A stretch of DNA of 64,000 nt from an uncultured Pseudomonadota bacterium (GCA_903834465.1 CAILJB010000045.1:1-64000), one strand, 5' to 3'. Shown: positions 17,664-26,353, counted from the first letter of the stretch. Notes: generated from the sequence alone by a model not told the origin. Numbers and translations: made by a program.

Positions 17664-18338
17664 ATGCGAGCCATGATTTTAGCGGCTGGTCGTGGTGAGC
17701 GAATGCGTCCATTAACAGATAATACGCCAAAACCGTTACTTTTAGCCGCAGGGAAATCGTTAATCGAACGTACCATTGAGCAATTAGTAATGGCGGAATT
17801 TACGGAACTAGTTATCAATCATGCGTATTTAGGCAGACAAATTGAAACCGCATTAGGTGATGGTTCAAAATTTGGCGCGACAATTTGTTATTCGCCTGAA
17901 GGTGAAACAGGTTTAGAAACGGCGGGGGGGATTATTCATGCCCTATCCTTGCTGGGCAATGCGCCATTTTTAGTAGTGAATGGCGATATTGCTACAAATT
18001 TCCCGTTTGCCACGTTGAAAACACAAGCCGTCGATTTAGCGCATTTAGTGTTAGTGCCAAATCCTGAGCATCATGCTTCAGGCGATTTTCAATTGCATCC
18101 AGACAATACCCTGTCATCTGATGGCGAAAATAAATGGACGTTTAGTGGTATTGGCATTTATTCGCCACAATTTTTTAACACTGCGCCAAAAGATAGCACT
18201 AAACTTGCGCCATTATTACGCACTGCCATGTCATCGCAACGTGTTACTGGTCAAGTTTTTGAAGGTTTTTGGATGGATATTGGCACACCAGAAAGATTGC
18301 AAACATTGGAAAATCACCTCGCACCCTCGCCTATTTAA
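17664..18338 (+). CDS. murU: N-acetylmuramate alpha-1-phosphate uridylyltransferase
   Basis: A 224-residue nucleotidyltransferase with the signature LAAGRGERMRPLTDNTPKPL near residue 6 and the metal-binding VVNGDI near 106. The size and the GLETAGGI and FWMDIGTPERL segments match MurU of the peptidoglycan recycling route that bypasses de novo UDP-MurNAc synthesis in Pseudomonas and relatives. A closely related sugar nucleotidyltransferase cannot be excluded, since the usual partner kinase AmgK is not adjacent. It starts 3 bases after the chemoreceptor stop. Confidence 0.85.
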   Translation: MRAMILAAGRGERMRPLTDNTPKPLLLAAGKSLIERTIEQLVMAEFTELVINHAYLGRQIETALGDGSKFGATICYSPEGETGLETAGGIIHALSLLGNAPFLVVNGDIATNFPFATLKTQAVDLAHLVLVPNPEHHASGDFQLHPDNTLSSDGENKWTFSGIGIYSPQFFNTAPKDSTKLAPLLRTAMSSQRVTGQVFEGFWMDIGTPERLQTLENHLAPSPI

Positions 18339-18413
18339 ATTTATACTTGCCCACCGAAGCTCGAATTTCAGCTCTCCAAACATTTTAAAATAAAAATAAT
18401 TGAGGATATATTC

Positions 18414-18827
18414 ATGCAAAAAGCAATTTTACGCGGACTGGGTTTGTTAACATTTTTATTTACCGCAAACAGTTACGCGGTTGATCACAGTATGCACACG
18501 GGTGGAAGTTCTGGCGGGGGTGGCAGTAGCGCAACGTGCGAAAAAGCGCGTTTTGATAAATTTCAACCTGAAAATTTAGCTACCGTCGCACCTGAATCAG
18601 AATTTTCATTTACCGCATTTAATGTGCAAAAATCTGAACAAATTGAAGTGAATGTGAAATCTTATCCCGTTGCCATTACCACCGAAGCACGCGGTAATTT
18701 GTATCGCGTTACGGGTAAATTACCTGCTGAATTGAAAAATACCACCGCACGCATCAATATAAAAGCAACCACCAAAGCTGAGAAGTGTAATGGTGAAGGT
18801 GGTTGGCTTGTGACGATTAGCGAATAA
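18414..18827 (+). CDS. Small secreted protein of unknown function
   Basis: A 137-residue protein with a clear signal peptide (basic start, hydrophobic GLLTFLFTANSYA, cleavage before VDHS). A Gly/Ser-rich linker (TGGSSGGGGSS) leads to a compact domain with two cysteines (ATCEKARFDKFQPE and EKCNGEGGW) that could form a disulfide. It is probably periplasmic. I cannot name a family. It ends just before rlmJ (2-base gap), but the products are unlikely to be functionally linked. An AGGA-type ribosome site precedes the ATG. Confidence 0.7.
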   Translation: MQKAILRGLGLLTFLFTANSYAVDHSMHTGGSSGGGGSSATCEKARFDKFQPENLATVAPESEFSFTAFNVQKSEQIEVNVKSYPVAITTEARGNLYRVTGKLPAELKNTTARINIKATTKAEKCNGEGGWLVTISE

Positions 18828-18829
18828 GC

Positions 18830-19672
18830 ATGTTAAGTTATCGTCACGCTTTTCATGCTGGAAATTTTGCCGATGTTTTAAAACACATCGTATTACTGGA
18901 AGTGCTGGCGTATTTGGCACAAAAAGAAAAACCCTTTTGTGTCATCGATACACACGCAGGGGCAGGGAAATATTCACTCGACAGCGATTATGCGTTAAAA
19001 ACACGCGAATTTGACACCGGTATTAGTCAGTTATGGCAGCGTGACGATTTACCACCGAGTGTGGCAAATTACGTTGATTTACAAAAACGTTTTAATGCTA
19101 ACGGACAATTTAAACATTACGCAGGTTCGCCGCTTTTAATTAAGCAGGTGTTGCGCGAAAAAGATAAATTGCATTTGTTTGAATTACATTCAACAGAAGT
19201 TGGCTTATTAAAAACGACGATGAAACAAGATAAACGCATTCGAATCGAACACGCGGATGGTTTAAAAAATAGTCTCGGTTTATTGCCACCGACAGAACGA
19301 CGCGGTTTAGTGCTAATTGATCCGTCGTATGAAATGAAAAGTGATTATGCGGACGTGGTGAAAACGCTCATTCAAATGCACAAACGTTTTGCAACAGGCA
19401 CTTACGCGCTGTGGTATCCGGTTATTGAACGTGGACGAAATCAAGCGTTAGAAACGGCATTTAAAAAAAGTGGCATGACAAATATTCAACTTTTTGAACT
19501 TGGTATTAACGCTGATAATTCGGGGCGAGGTATGAATGCGAGCGGCATGATTATCATCAATCCGCCGTGGAATTTAGCAGCGACAATGCAAACAGTGTTG
19601 CCTTGGTTAGCAGGCATTTTAGGCGAAAATGGCGCGGGGAATTTTCGGGTGGAAACGTTAGTTCCCGAATAA
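18830..19672 (+). CDS. rlmJ: 23S rRNA (adenine2030-N6)-methyltransferase RlmJ
   Basis: A 280-residue Rossmann methyltransferase that begins MLSYRHAFHAGNFADVLKH, the hallmark RlmJ N-terminus. It has the SAM motif IDTHAGAGKYS near residue 39 and the catalytic LIDPSYEMKSDY near 163, where the family has DPPYE; here the second proline is Ser. It methylates A2030 of 23S rRNA. It converges with ftsX, with a 6-base gap between the stops. Confidence 0.93.
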   Translation: MLSYRHAFHAGNFADVLKHIVLLEVLAYLAQKEKPFCVIDTHAGAGKYSLDSDYALKTREFDTGISQLWQRDDLPPSVANYVDLQKRFNANGQFKHYAGSPLLIKQVLREKDKLHLFELHSTEVGLLKTTMKQDKRIRIEHADGLKNSLGLLPPTERRGLVLIDPSYEMKSDYADVVKTLIQMHKRFATGTYALWYPVIERGRNQALETAFKKSGMTNIQLFELGINADNSGRGMNASGMIIINPPWNLAATMQTVLPWLAGILGENGAGNFRVETLVPE

Positions 19673-19678
19673 TAATGA

Positions 19679-20698
19679 CTACACATTAAGTTGTTGTAAT
19701 TGCAAGCGCACCACAACCCAAGAACCTGCAATGCCTAATAACGAAGACACCATAATTAAAGCGAGTGTTTCAAAAAAACCCATGAATAATAAATGAAAAC
19801 TACTGTTATAGAGCATTGATAATTTTTCGACCGGTTGTTTTAACACCAGCATCATAATGGTGACGATAAACCACGCGCTAATACCCGAAAAAAAACCAAT
19901 CCAAAAACCGCTGTATAAAAATGGCCGTTGCACAAAACTATTCGTCGCACCCACTAATTTTGCAATCACAATTTCATCTTTGCGATTATGAAGTTCAAGG
20001 CGAATAGTGTTTCCGGTAATAAACAGCACCGCTAAACTGAGCAAAACGCCTAATAACATCACAGAACATTGCGCGACTTCTATCATGAGTTGCAAACGTT
20101 TCACCCATTGCATATCGAGTTGTGCGAAATCCACTTCACCGGCTTGTTTAAAATTCTCAACAAGCGTTTCAATATTTTGCCCATCTTCGAGCGAATTTTT
20201 TGGAATCACTTGCAAGACAATTGGCAACGGATTTTTTTCCAAAGCACGCACCGCTTCACCAAAACCACTAAAATCTTCAAATTCCTTTAACGCTTGCTCT
20301 TTGGTAATCACTTTTACAGCTTGCACGCTAGGATCTAATTTGATGCCATTCGCCAAGCGATTCGCACTTGCCAGCGACACGTCGTCACGCAAAAACAACG
20401 AAATTTGATTACTGGTTTCTAAATCCGACGTTAATTGCTGGGCATTTTCGACCAATAAATAAAAACCGCACGCCAATGAAATCGAAATCGATAACACGAT
20501 AATCGTCAACACCGCATTCAAACGCGAGGCAACTAAACGCCCTAAACTGGAAAATAAAGCGTGCGCGTGTAAATCCCGATAAGCGCGTAATTTATCCGAA
20601 AAATCACCGCCAACATGCGAAGTCTGTTTCGGATTTTTTTTCGCTTCGATAATGCGATTATGATTATGTCTAGGTTTGTGTTGCTGCACGTTAGCCAC
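19679..20698 (-). CDS. ftsX: Cell division protein FtsX
   Basis: A 339-residue inner-membrane protein of the FtsEX complex, which couples divisome ATP hydrolysis to periplasmic amidase activation. It has a basic cytoplasmic N-terminus, a first membrane helix near 62-84, a periplasmic domain (~85-205) and three further helices near 215, 265 and 310 with FtsX-type sequence (NTIRLELHNRKDEI, IAKLVGATNSFVQRPFLYSG). The start overlaps the ftsE end by eight bases. It is the last gene of the ftsY-ftsE-ftsX run. Confidence 0.93.
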   Translation of the reverse strand: MANVQQHKPRHNHNRIIEAKKNPKQTSHVGGDFSDKLRAYRDLHAHALFSSLGRLVASRLNAVLTIIVLSISISLACGFYLLVENAQQLTSDLETSNQISLFLRDDVSLASANRLANGIKLDPSVQAVKVITKEQALKEFEDFSGFGEAVRALEKNPLPIVLQVIPKNSLEDGQNIETLVENFKQAGEVDFAQLDMQWVKRLQLMIEVAQCSVMLLGVLLSLAVLFITGNTIRLELHNRKDEIVIAKLVGATNSFVQRPFLYSGFWIGFFSGISAWFIVTIMMLVLKQPVEKLSMLYNSSFHLLFMGFFETLALIMVSSLLGIAGSWVVVRLQLQQLNV

Positions 20699-21350
20699 CT
20701 GCGACTAATTGACCATGATCGAGTTTTAACACGCGATGATTTAATTGTGAAATGAGTGAAATATCGTGCGACGCAATCAAAACTGTTACGCCAACTTGTT
20801 TAAATTGTTCAAATAAGTGCATGATTTCTGCGGATAATTCAGGGTCTAAGTTACCGGTTGGTTCGTCAGCTAAAATCATTAATGGTTTATTTACAACAGC
20901 ACGCGCGATACCAATTCGTTGCTGTTCACCACCCGATAATGTGAGCGGATATTTTTTTTCTTTACCAAGCAAACCCACTTTGTCAAGTGCTGCGCGAACA
21001 CGTCGCGAAATTTCATTATAACTGTAACCCATAATAATCAGCGGTAATGCGACGTTATCAAACACCGTTCGGTCATTGAGTAATTTATAATCTTGGAAAA
21101 TCAATCCCATTTTGCGCCGAATGAACGGAATTTGGCGCGAATTGATTTTGTTCAAATTGTAATCACTAAACGTAATTTGCCCACGATTGCCACGTTCCAT
21201 CATCGCAATGAGTTTGAACAATGTACTTTTGCCCGCCCCCGAATGCCCTGTTAAAAACGCAATTTCGCCTTTTTCAAGATGAAAACTGACGCTACGCAAC
21301 ACATCGCCCACTTCAGGATAACGCATACTCACATTGTCGAACTTTAACAT
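20691..21350 (-). CDS. ftsE: Cell division ATP-binding protein FtsE
   Basis: A 219-residue ABC ATPase with Walker A GHSGAGKST near residue 36, signature LSGGEQQR near 138, Walker B LILADEPTGNLDPE near 160 and the H-loop SHD. It begins MLKFDNVSMRYP as FtsE does. It pairs with FtsX and is recruited to FtsZ. It starts 6 bases after the CtaA-like/FtsY fusion gene, keeping the classical ftsY-ftsE-ftsX order. Confidence 0.95.
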   Translation of the reverse strand: MLKFDNVSMRYPEVGDVLRSVSFHLEKGEIAFLTGHSGAGKSTLFKLIAMMERGNRGQITFSDYNLNKINSRQIPFIRRKMGLIFQDYKLLNDRTVFDNVALPLIIMGYSYNEISRRVRAALDKVGLLGKEKKYPLTLSGGEQQRIGIARAVVNKPLMILADEPTGNLDPELSAEIMHLFEQFKQVGVTVLIASHDISLISQLNHRVLKLDHGQLVAGG

Positions 21351-21356
21351 GGTCGA

Positions 21357-23066
21357 TTAGTCTTTAGTAAACAACGCATTAACAAACGATTCTGCATCAA
21401 AATCTTGCAAATCTTCAATGCCTTCGCCGATGCCGATAAAACGAATCGGCACGCCAAATTGTTTCGCCAAAGCAAAAATAACACCGCCTTTTGCCGTACC
21501 GTCCAATTTCGTCAGCGTCAAACCTGTCAATGTCACCGCTTCGTTGAACAATTTGGTTTGTGAAACCGCATTTTGTCCTGTGCCTGCATCTAAAACTAAT
21601 AACACTTCATGCGGCGCAGTATCATCGAGCTTTGCCATGATGCGTTTGACTTTTTTCAATTCGTCCATCAAGTTCGATTTTGTCTGCAAACGCCCTGCTG
21701 TGTCCGCAATTAAAACGTTAATGCCTTTTGCTTGCGCGGATTGGACAGCATCGTAAATAACCGAAGCGGAATCTGCGCCAGTGTGTTGCGCGACAACATG
21801 AATTTGATTACGCTCACCCCACGTTTGCAATTGCTCAACAGCAGCGGCTCTGAATGTATCGCCTGCGGCAAGCATCACGCTATGACCTTGTGATTTCAAA
21901 CGATTTGCCAATTTTCCAATTGTCGTGGTTTTGCCCGCACCATTTACGCCGACGACTAAAATAACAAACGGTTTATCTTGTTTGGGAATGGTTAAGTTCA
22001 CGCTGCATGGTTGCAAAATTTCTAATAATTCTTCTTTTAAAATAGCTTCTAATGCCGTGCTATCTTTGAGTTCTGAACGCGTGACACGCTCGTTTAAACG
22101 GTCAATAATGGCTCGCGTTGCTTCAACGCCTACGTCTGCCATGAGCAAATTCGTTTCGATTTCTTCAAGCAAATCATCGTTAATCGTTTTCGATAAAGAC
22201 AACGTTGAAAATACGCCACCTAAACCGGTGCGTGTGCGTTGCAATTGCGATTTTAAACGACCGTATAACGAATCCGCAGTAATAACAGGTGTTTCACTAA
22301 CAGGTAATTCGGTTGTTAAAACGTCACTTTTTGATTCAAATGGAAAGTCGTATTTGCTGTAAAAATGAATCGCAATCAGCGGCAAAATAAGCAATGTTGC
22401 TAATGTCGCGTGAATGACTGCCATCCACCATGGCAAATCAAATTTGATAGTAAGAATGCTTAAACTGATTTGTAAAAATAATAAACCGCTCAGCCACAAG
22501 CCTGCTTTGCGTAACGTTTTCGATGGCGCAGATGTCGCTCGAAAGCTAACACCGCTTAAAACCACGAAACACAATAACGCGCCCGCGCGATGCAACCACG
22601 CTAAGGTAATTTGCGCGTCATAAGCCACGACACCACTGTAATGATTTTGCAAGCCGTAAAATAAATTCAGTGCATTGTCATAATTTAACGCTGGCAACCA
22701 TGTTCCGTTGCATTGCGGAAAACCGCGACACGCCAAGGCGGCATGATTTGCCGTTGTCCAATCACCTAAAAATACTTGGATTAAAACCACAATTAACGCA
22801 ACTTGTACAAACAATCGGCTTTGCGGTTGCGGCGACAAAATCACCCGTGAATCCAAACGTAAATACAACGTAAACAACAACCAAAAAATACTACTTATTA
22901 AAAACAACGCGCCCGTCACCACAATCGGCATTATTTGCGCGAGCAACCGATGCAACTCATTTAAATTTAAATTACCTAAATCAATCGGCGATAAGCGAAT
23001 CCACTCGCTTGTAATAATCGTCGCTAATGCAAGTAGGACGCTCACTCCTGTTATTTTTCTAAACAT
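21357..23066 (-). CDS. ftsY: Fusion of a shortened CtaA/Cox15-like membrane domain and FtsY
   Basis: A single 569-codon frame. Residues 1-236 form a Cox15/CtaA-like domain with about six predicted membrane helices and the signature GDWTTANHAALACRGFPQCN (Cys113, Cys119). They include candidate haem-ligand histidines in ELHRLL (39), WLHRAG (159) and VIHATL (219). Compared with full heme A synthase (~340 residues, eight helices) one helix pair, one of the four histidines and the N-terminal Cys pair are missing. Residues ~265-569 are a complete SRP receptor NG domain: GVNGAGKTT (373-381), GDTFRAAA, DTAGRL (455-460) and TKLDGTAKGG (519-528). No ATG, and no GTG or TTG with a ribosome site, occurs between residues 236 and 275, so FtsY appears to be made only as the fusion. 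It lies between SCO-like/SURF1 oxidase assembly genes and ftsEX. Confidence 0.88.
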   Translation of the reverse strand: MFRKITGVSVLLALATIITSEWIRLSPIDLGNLNLNELHRLLAQIMPIVVTGALFLISSIFWLLFTLYLRLDSRVILSPQPQSRLFVQVALIVVLIQVFLGDWTTANHAALACRGFPQCNGTWLPALNYDNALNLFYGLQNHYSGVVAYDAQITLAWLHRAGALLCFVVLSGVSFRATSAPSKTLRKAGLWLSGLLFLQISLSILTIKFDLPWWMAVIHATLATLLILPLIAIHFYSKYDFPFESKSDVLTTELPVSETPVITADSLYGRLKSQLQRTRTGLGGVFSTLSLSKTINDDLLEEIETNLLMADVGVEATRAIIDRLNERVTRSELKDSTALEAILKEELLEILQPCSVNLTIPKQDKPFVILVVGVNGAGKTTTIGKLANRLKSQGHSVMLAAGDTFRAAAVEQLQTWGERNQIHVVAQHTGADSASVIYDAVQSAQAKGINVLIADTAGRLQTKSNLMDELKKVKRIMAKLDDTAPHEVLLVLDAGTGQNAVSQTKLFNEAVTLTGLTLTKLDGTAKGGVIFALAKQFGVPIRFIGIGEGIEDLQDFDAESFVNALFTKD

Positions 23067-23072
23067 TTTCTA

Positions 23073-23675
23073 CTAACCAATTTGTGAAATTTTTAAAAGG
23101 TGCATCAAATCACTTTTTGCATCATACGGATTAAAGTTTGGCGCGTATTGCATCATGAAATTGCCAAGCGGATCGACAAGTAATAACGCACCTTCGGGAA
23201 TTTGCCCATTATAAAGCACATTCAATTTTTCCATGACGCTCACATTCGGTTTTAAGCGCAATAAATCCGTGTCTTCTTTCCACCAATTCGCGGCAGTATC
23301 TTGCGACACATTCGCATCCAGCACTAAAACCGCGCGGCGCGTTCGCACCAATTCTTTATTTAGCATCAAACGTAATTGCCGACTTTTGTGCAATGCGTCT
23401 AAACAAACATCACCACAATCGTTTTTAGGAATGACATTGACAATCAACCAATGCGCCTCAAGTTCTTTTAAATTGTCCTGCGAAAAAGCATCGAAACCTT
23501 GAAAATCGGTGCGTTCAGTCGTGATGATTGGCGTAATTAACTGTCCATGATTGGTTGCTGAGGGCGTTAATAATTCAGGATTTTTTGCCAAAAACCATGC
23601 AATGCTAAACGGGATAATCGACATTGCGAAAATGCCAATAATAAGTTGTCGATTTCTACGTTGTTGAGGTGTCAT
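23073..23675 (-). CDS. SCO1-like cytochrome oxidase assembly protein
   Basis: A 200-residue membrane-anchored protein: basic start, one membrane helix (~11-28, IIGIFAMSIIPFSIAWFL), then a thioredoxin-like domain with WLIVNVIPKNDCGDVCLDAL near 95, carrying a CxxxC pair as in SCO copper chaperones. Proteins of this type sit between SURF1 and CtaA in many gamma- and betaproteobacterial oxidase clusters and are thought to help copper or redox assembly of the Cu-A site. Here it overlaps SURF1 (4 bases) and is 6 bases before the CtaA-like/FtsY gene. Confidence 0.78.
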   Translation of the reverse strand: MTPQQRRNRQLIIGIFAMSIIPFSIAWFLAKNPELLTPSATNHGQLITPIITTERTDFQGFDAFSQDNLKELEAHWLIVNVIPKNDCGDVCLDALHKSRQLRLMLNKELVRTRRAVLVLDANVSQDTAANWWKEDTDLLRLKPNVSVMEKLNVLYNGQIPEGALLLVDPLGNFMMQYAPNFNPYDAKSDLMHLLKISQIG

Positions 23676-24373
23676 TTTTTCAAACCAAATTTAATAAAAA
23701 TTATTGTTAAAGCAAACGCTAAACCGAACCATTGTAGCGCGTATGCTAAATGTTGTTCAGGCTGCATTATTTTAGCTGCCGCCCAGTCACGTTTAAAACC
23801 GTTTGGTAAAGCTGCGTCCAATTCTAATTGAAAGTTAAATAATTCGTAGCCTAACTGTCGCGCTAAAATTTGACTATCGATTACGCCTACGACAGCAGGA
23901 TTGGTTTTTGTCGGCTGATTTGCACCTTCCAATTTCAAACCAATACTTGGAAAAGTGTTAAGCCGTCCGTTTAACGTGATGTTGCCTTCTACTAAAAAAT
24001 TCACATTTGGCAACGTTGCACGCGGTTCAACTAATGGAATCCAGCCACGATTTACCAAAATGGCTTTGGAACTATTTTGCAATTTAAAGGGCGTAAAAAC
24101 GAAATAGCCTGCTTTGCCCGCATCGATTTGATTATCGAGCAAAAACTGTTTCGTCGTGTCGTAATGCCCAATAACGCTTGCTTGTTTATAGCGCAACTCG
24201 GTTGCATCGCTAGACGTTTCTGTTGTCAATTGAATTGTCTCATTTACGCGTCGTGCTTCGGTATCTAAAAACTCTTGTTTTTCGTTAGCACGGTTAATTT
24301 GCCACGCCCCCAAACTCAAAAATAATATGAATAATCCTAAATAAGCAAATAGCCATCTTAGTTTTATATTCAT
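23672..24373 (-). CDS. SURF1 family cytochrome oxidase assembly protein
   Basis: A 233-residue protein with an N-terminal membrane helix (~7-25, LFAYLGLFILFLSLGAWQ), a large periplasmic domain (LLDNQIDAGKAGYFVFTPF, VNRGWIPL near 118) and a C-terminal helix ending in ALQWFGLAFALTIIF. SURF1/Shy1 proteins deliver or retain heme a for insertion into oxidase subunit I. The ATG at 24373 with AAAGG upstream is preferred to 24412. It is divergent from the DUF2909 gene and leads into the SCO-like gene. Confidence 0.9.
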   Translation of the reverse strand: MNIKLRWLFAYLGLFILFLSLGAWQINRANEKQEFLDTEARRVNETIQLTTETSSDATELRYKQASVIGHYDTTKQFLLDNQIDAGKAGYFVFTPFKLQNSSKAILVNRGWIPLVEPRATLPNVNFLVEGNITLNGRLNTFPSIGLKLEGANQPTKTNPAVVGVIDSQILARQLGYELFNFQLELDAALPNGFKRDWAAAKIMQPEQHLAYALQWFGLAFALTIIFIKFGLKK

Positions 24374-24450
24374 GCTGTCGCCTTTAAAGTTGTATTGCCG
24401 TCGCAAAATCATCGAAAATAGGATTTTCTTTTTTCACGATACTCAAAATT

Positions 24451-24708
24451 ATGTTGATTAAAACGTTAGTCATTATTGCTTTTGTTGCCATTATCGCCAG
24501 TTTGGGTTCGGCGTTATTTCACCTAGTTAAACACAAAGATAAAGTCAACTCACAAAAAACACTTAAAGCCTTAACATTTCGGATTGGATTATCGGTTGCG
24601 TTATTTATTTTTGTTGTCATTGCGATTGCAACGGGATTAGTTGAGCCACATGGTTTAGGTGCAAAAATTCACAGCTCGCAATCTATTTCTGAAATACCTA
24701 CAAAATAA
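24451..24708 (+). CDS. DUF2909 twin-transmembrane small protein
   Basis: An 85-residue protein with two membrane helices (~3-25 and ~47-67) joined by a short basic loop, matching DUF2909. The family is regularly found beside SURF1 and cox3 in proteobacterial oxidase clusters and is probably an assembly or stability factor, but its role is not established. It is transcribed opposite to the rest of the cluster and is followed by a bidirectional terminator. Confidence 0.82.
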   Translation: MLIKTLVIIAFVAIIASLGSALFHLVKHKDKVNSQKTLKALTFRIGLSVALFIFVVIAIATGLVEPHGLGAKIHSSQSISEIPTK

Positions 24709-24723
24709 TTAACACATTTGACA

Positions 24724-24761
24724 AAAAAAAAGCGCGGTCTAATTAGCGACCACGCTTTTTT
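24724..24761. terminator. Bidirectional terminator between DUF2909 gene and cox3
   Basis: An A-run, then GCGCGGTC, loop TAATTAGC, GACCACGC and a T-run. The 8-base GC-rich stem has one mismatch and is flanked by A and T tracts on both sides, so it can end transcription of both convergent genes. This means SURF1 and the FtsY fusion probably have their own promoter rather than relying on cox3 transcription. Confidence 0.85.
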
Positions 24762-24777
24762 GCAGTAAATTTTCGGC

Positions 24778-25644
24778 TTACATTAAATAAACGAAAATAA
24801 ACAAACCTAACCAAACTACGTCAACAAAGTGCCAATACCACGCAGCCGCTTCAAACGCGAAATGGTTTTCTGGGCTGAAATGACCTTTCCAGCTACGGAA
24901 TAATACGACGCTCAAAATAATCGCACCAACGCAAACGTGGAAACCGTGGAAACCTGTCAACATGAAGAAAGTTGAACCGTAAATGCCTGAACCTAAAGTT
25001 AAGCCCATTTCGGTATACGCTTCGTGATATTCAATGGCTTGGCAAAGTACGAATAAAAAGCCTAAACCTACTGTTGCGGCTAAACCTTGAATCAATTGTT
25101 TACGATTTTTAGCAATTAAACCGTGATGCGCCCAAGTACAAGTTACGCCACTGGTTAAAAGTAACAATGTATTCAATAAAGGCAAACCAAACGCGCCCAT
25201 TGGTTCAAAATGACCACCCACATTGCCAGGACCATTTGTTGGCCAGACAGCATCAAAACTTGGCCATAAAAGTGCATGTGTTGCAGCATTTGAACCTGCA
25301 CCACCTAACCATGGCACTGATAAATTGCGGGTATACCACAATGTGCCAAAGAAAACCGCGAAGAACATGATTTCAGAAAAAATGAACCACATCATGCCCA
25401 TGCGATATGAAATACCCACGCCATGATTGTACATACCAGATTCACTTTCGGTTGATTGCAACGTAAACCAACCCGCAAGCATGACGATGAAAATAGTCAG
25501 CCCTGCAACCATTAGCGTTGAGCCAATAGATGAGCCATTAAGATAATTTGCAAATCCCGCTAACGTAGTCACTAAACCAGCAGTTGCCAGCACAGGCCAT
25601 GTCGCTTTATGCGGAATGTAATAAGTAGTATTACTTGTTGACAT
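24778..25644 (-). CDS. ctaE: Cytochrome c oxidase subunit III
   Basis: A 288-residue protein with seven membrane helices and subunit III sequence: YRMGMMWFIFSEIMFF near residue 80, the mid-protein PFDAVWP-like segment, and the C-terminal FHGFHVCVGAI and AAWYWHFVDVVWL, which contain the conserved His/Glu-rich faces. It stabilises the proton-pumping core of aa3-type oxidase. The gene begins 13 bases after cox11. Confidence 0.95.
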   Translation of the reverse strand: MSTSNTTYYIPHKATWPVLATAGLVTTLAGFANYLNGSSIGSTLMVAGLTIFIVMLAGWFTLQSTESESGMYNHGVGISYRMGMMWFIFSEIMFFAVFFGTLWYTRNLSVPWLGGAGSNAATHALLWPSFDAVWPTNGPGNVGGHFEPMGAFGLPLLNTLLLLTSGVTCTWAHHGLIAKNRKQLIQGLAATVGLGFLFVLCQAIEYHEAYTEMGLTLGSGIYGSTFFMLTGFHGFHVCVGAIILSVVLFRSWKGHFSPENHFAFEAAAWYWHFVDVVWLGLFIFVYLM

Positions 25645-25657
25645 AAACTTCCCCTTG

Positions 25658-26209
25658 TTATTTTTTTACGGCTGTTTCAGTGTTATCAAAAAAAGTGTAG
25701 GACAACGTAATCGTTTTGTAATCTTTCGGTAAATTCGGGTTAATCACAAAACGCATTGGCATCGTTTTCTTTTCATGCGGCGCAAAAGTCTGTTCTGAAA
25801 AACAAAAACATTCTACTTTCTCAAAATAAGTGCTAGTCAAAGCAGGGGAAAAACTCGGAATCGCTCGCGCAATCATCGGTTTATTCGTCTTATTTTCAGC
25901 ATAAAAATTCACCGTATGATATTCACCGGTGTGAACTTGCAATTGCTTTGTTTCCGCACTAAAAACCATCGGTGTGTTTTCGTTTAACGTGGTTACAAAT
26001 TCCACGTTAATATTGCGATTCACATCGACAGGATAAGCGATTTCCGGAATCGCTTTAATCGCATCGGGGCGATCACGCTCAATCCATTTCCATTCGCACA
26101 ATACGTCATACAACGGCACTAACGCATAACCAAAACCAAACATCGCAATGGCAATAATTGCCAATTTGCGTCCTAACTTTTTATTTTTTACCGCAACATC
26201 ATCGTTCAT
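25658..26209 (-). CDS. ctaG: Cytochrome c oxidase assembly protein CtaG/Cox11
   Basis: A 183-residue membrane-anchored copper chaperone for the Cu-B site of subunit I. It has one N-terminal helix (~15-32, IIAIAMFGFGYALVPLYDVLC), the Cox11 beta-sandwich, and the copper-binding pair in KVECFCFSEQTF near residue 130. The ATG overlaps the stop of a tiny upstream gene as ATGA, indicating coupling. Confidence 0.93.
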   Translation of the reverse strand: MNDDVAVKNKKLGRKLAIIAIAMFGFGYALVPLYDVLCEWKWIERDRPDAIKAIPEIAYPVDVNRNINVEFVTTLNENTPMVFSAETKQLQVHTGEYHTVNFYAENKTNKPMIARAIPSFSPALTSTYFEKVECFCFSEQTFAPHEKKTMPMRFVINPNLPKDYKTITLSYTFFDNTETAVKK

Positions 26210-26304
26210 CGTGATACTGCTTGAATGACAGCCATAACGTAAATCGTAGTAGCGATTGCAATTAACACCACCGCCGTTAAGATATTTTTTTGTTTTATCG
26301 TCAT
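26206..26304 (-). CDS. 32-residue single-helix protein between coxA and cox11
   Basis: A small frame missed by usual length cut-offs: it begins MTIKQKN, then a hydrophobic helix ILTAVVLIAIATTIYVMAVI, and ends QAVSR. A tiny one-helix cytochrome oxidase assembly protein is often found between coxA and ctaG in other Proteobacteria, so position and shape both support a real gene. Its TGA overlaps the cox11 start (ATGA). The function in oxidase maturation is inferred from position only. Confidence 0.65.
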   Translation of the reverse strand: MTIKQKNILTAVVLIAIATTIYVMAVIQAVSR

Positions 26305-26318
26305 ATTCAATCCAACGC

Positions 26319-26342
26319 AGAGACGCGATAAATCGCGCCTCT
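26319..26342. repeat. REP-like palindrome inside the oxidase operon
   Basis: AGAGACGCGAT and ATCGCGCCTCT pair over 11 bases with one mismatch around a two-base loop. It lies in the gap between coxA and the 32-residue gene. It resembles dispersed palindromes of the type GAGACGCGATxxATCGCGTCTC found in many genomes. It could slow or partly end transcription or protect upstream mRNA. Confidence 0.55.
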
Positions 26343-26353
26343 ACATTTTGACC

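Noticed and set aside
21357-23066. Separate ctaA and ftsY genes joined by a sequence error
   Set aside because: The frame is continuous with normal codons through the linker and no start for a free FtsY is present. An error would have to remove both a stop and a start, so fusion is preferred, though raw reads should confirm it.
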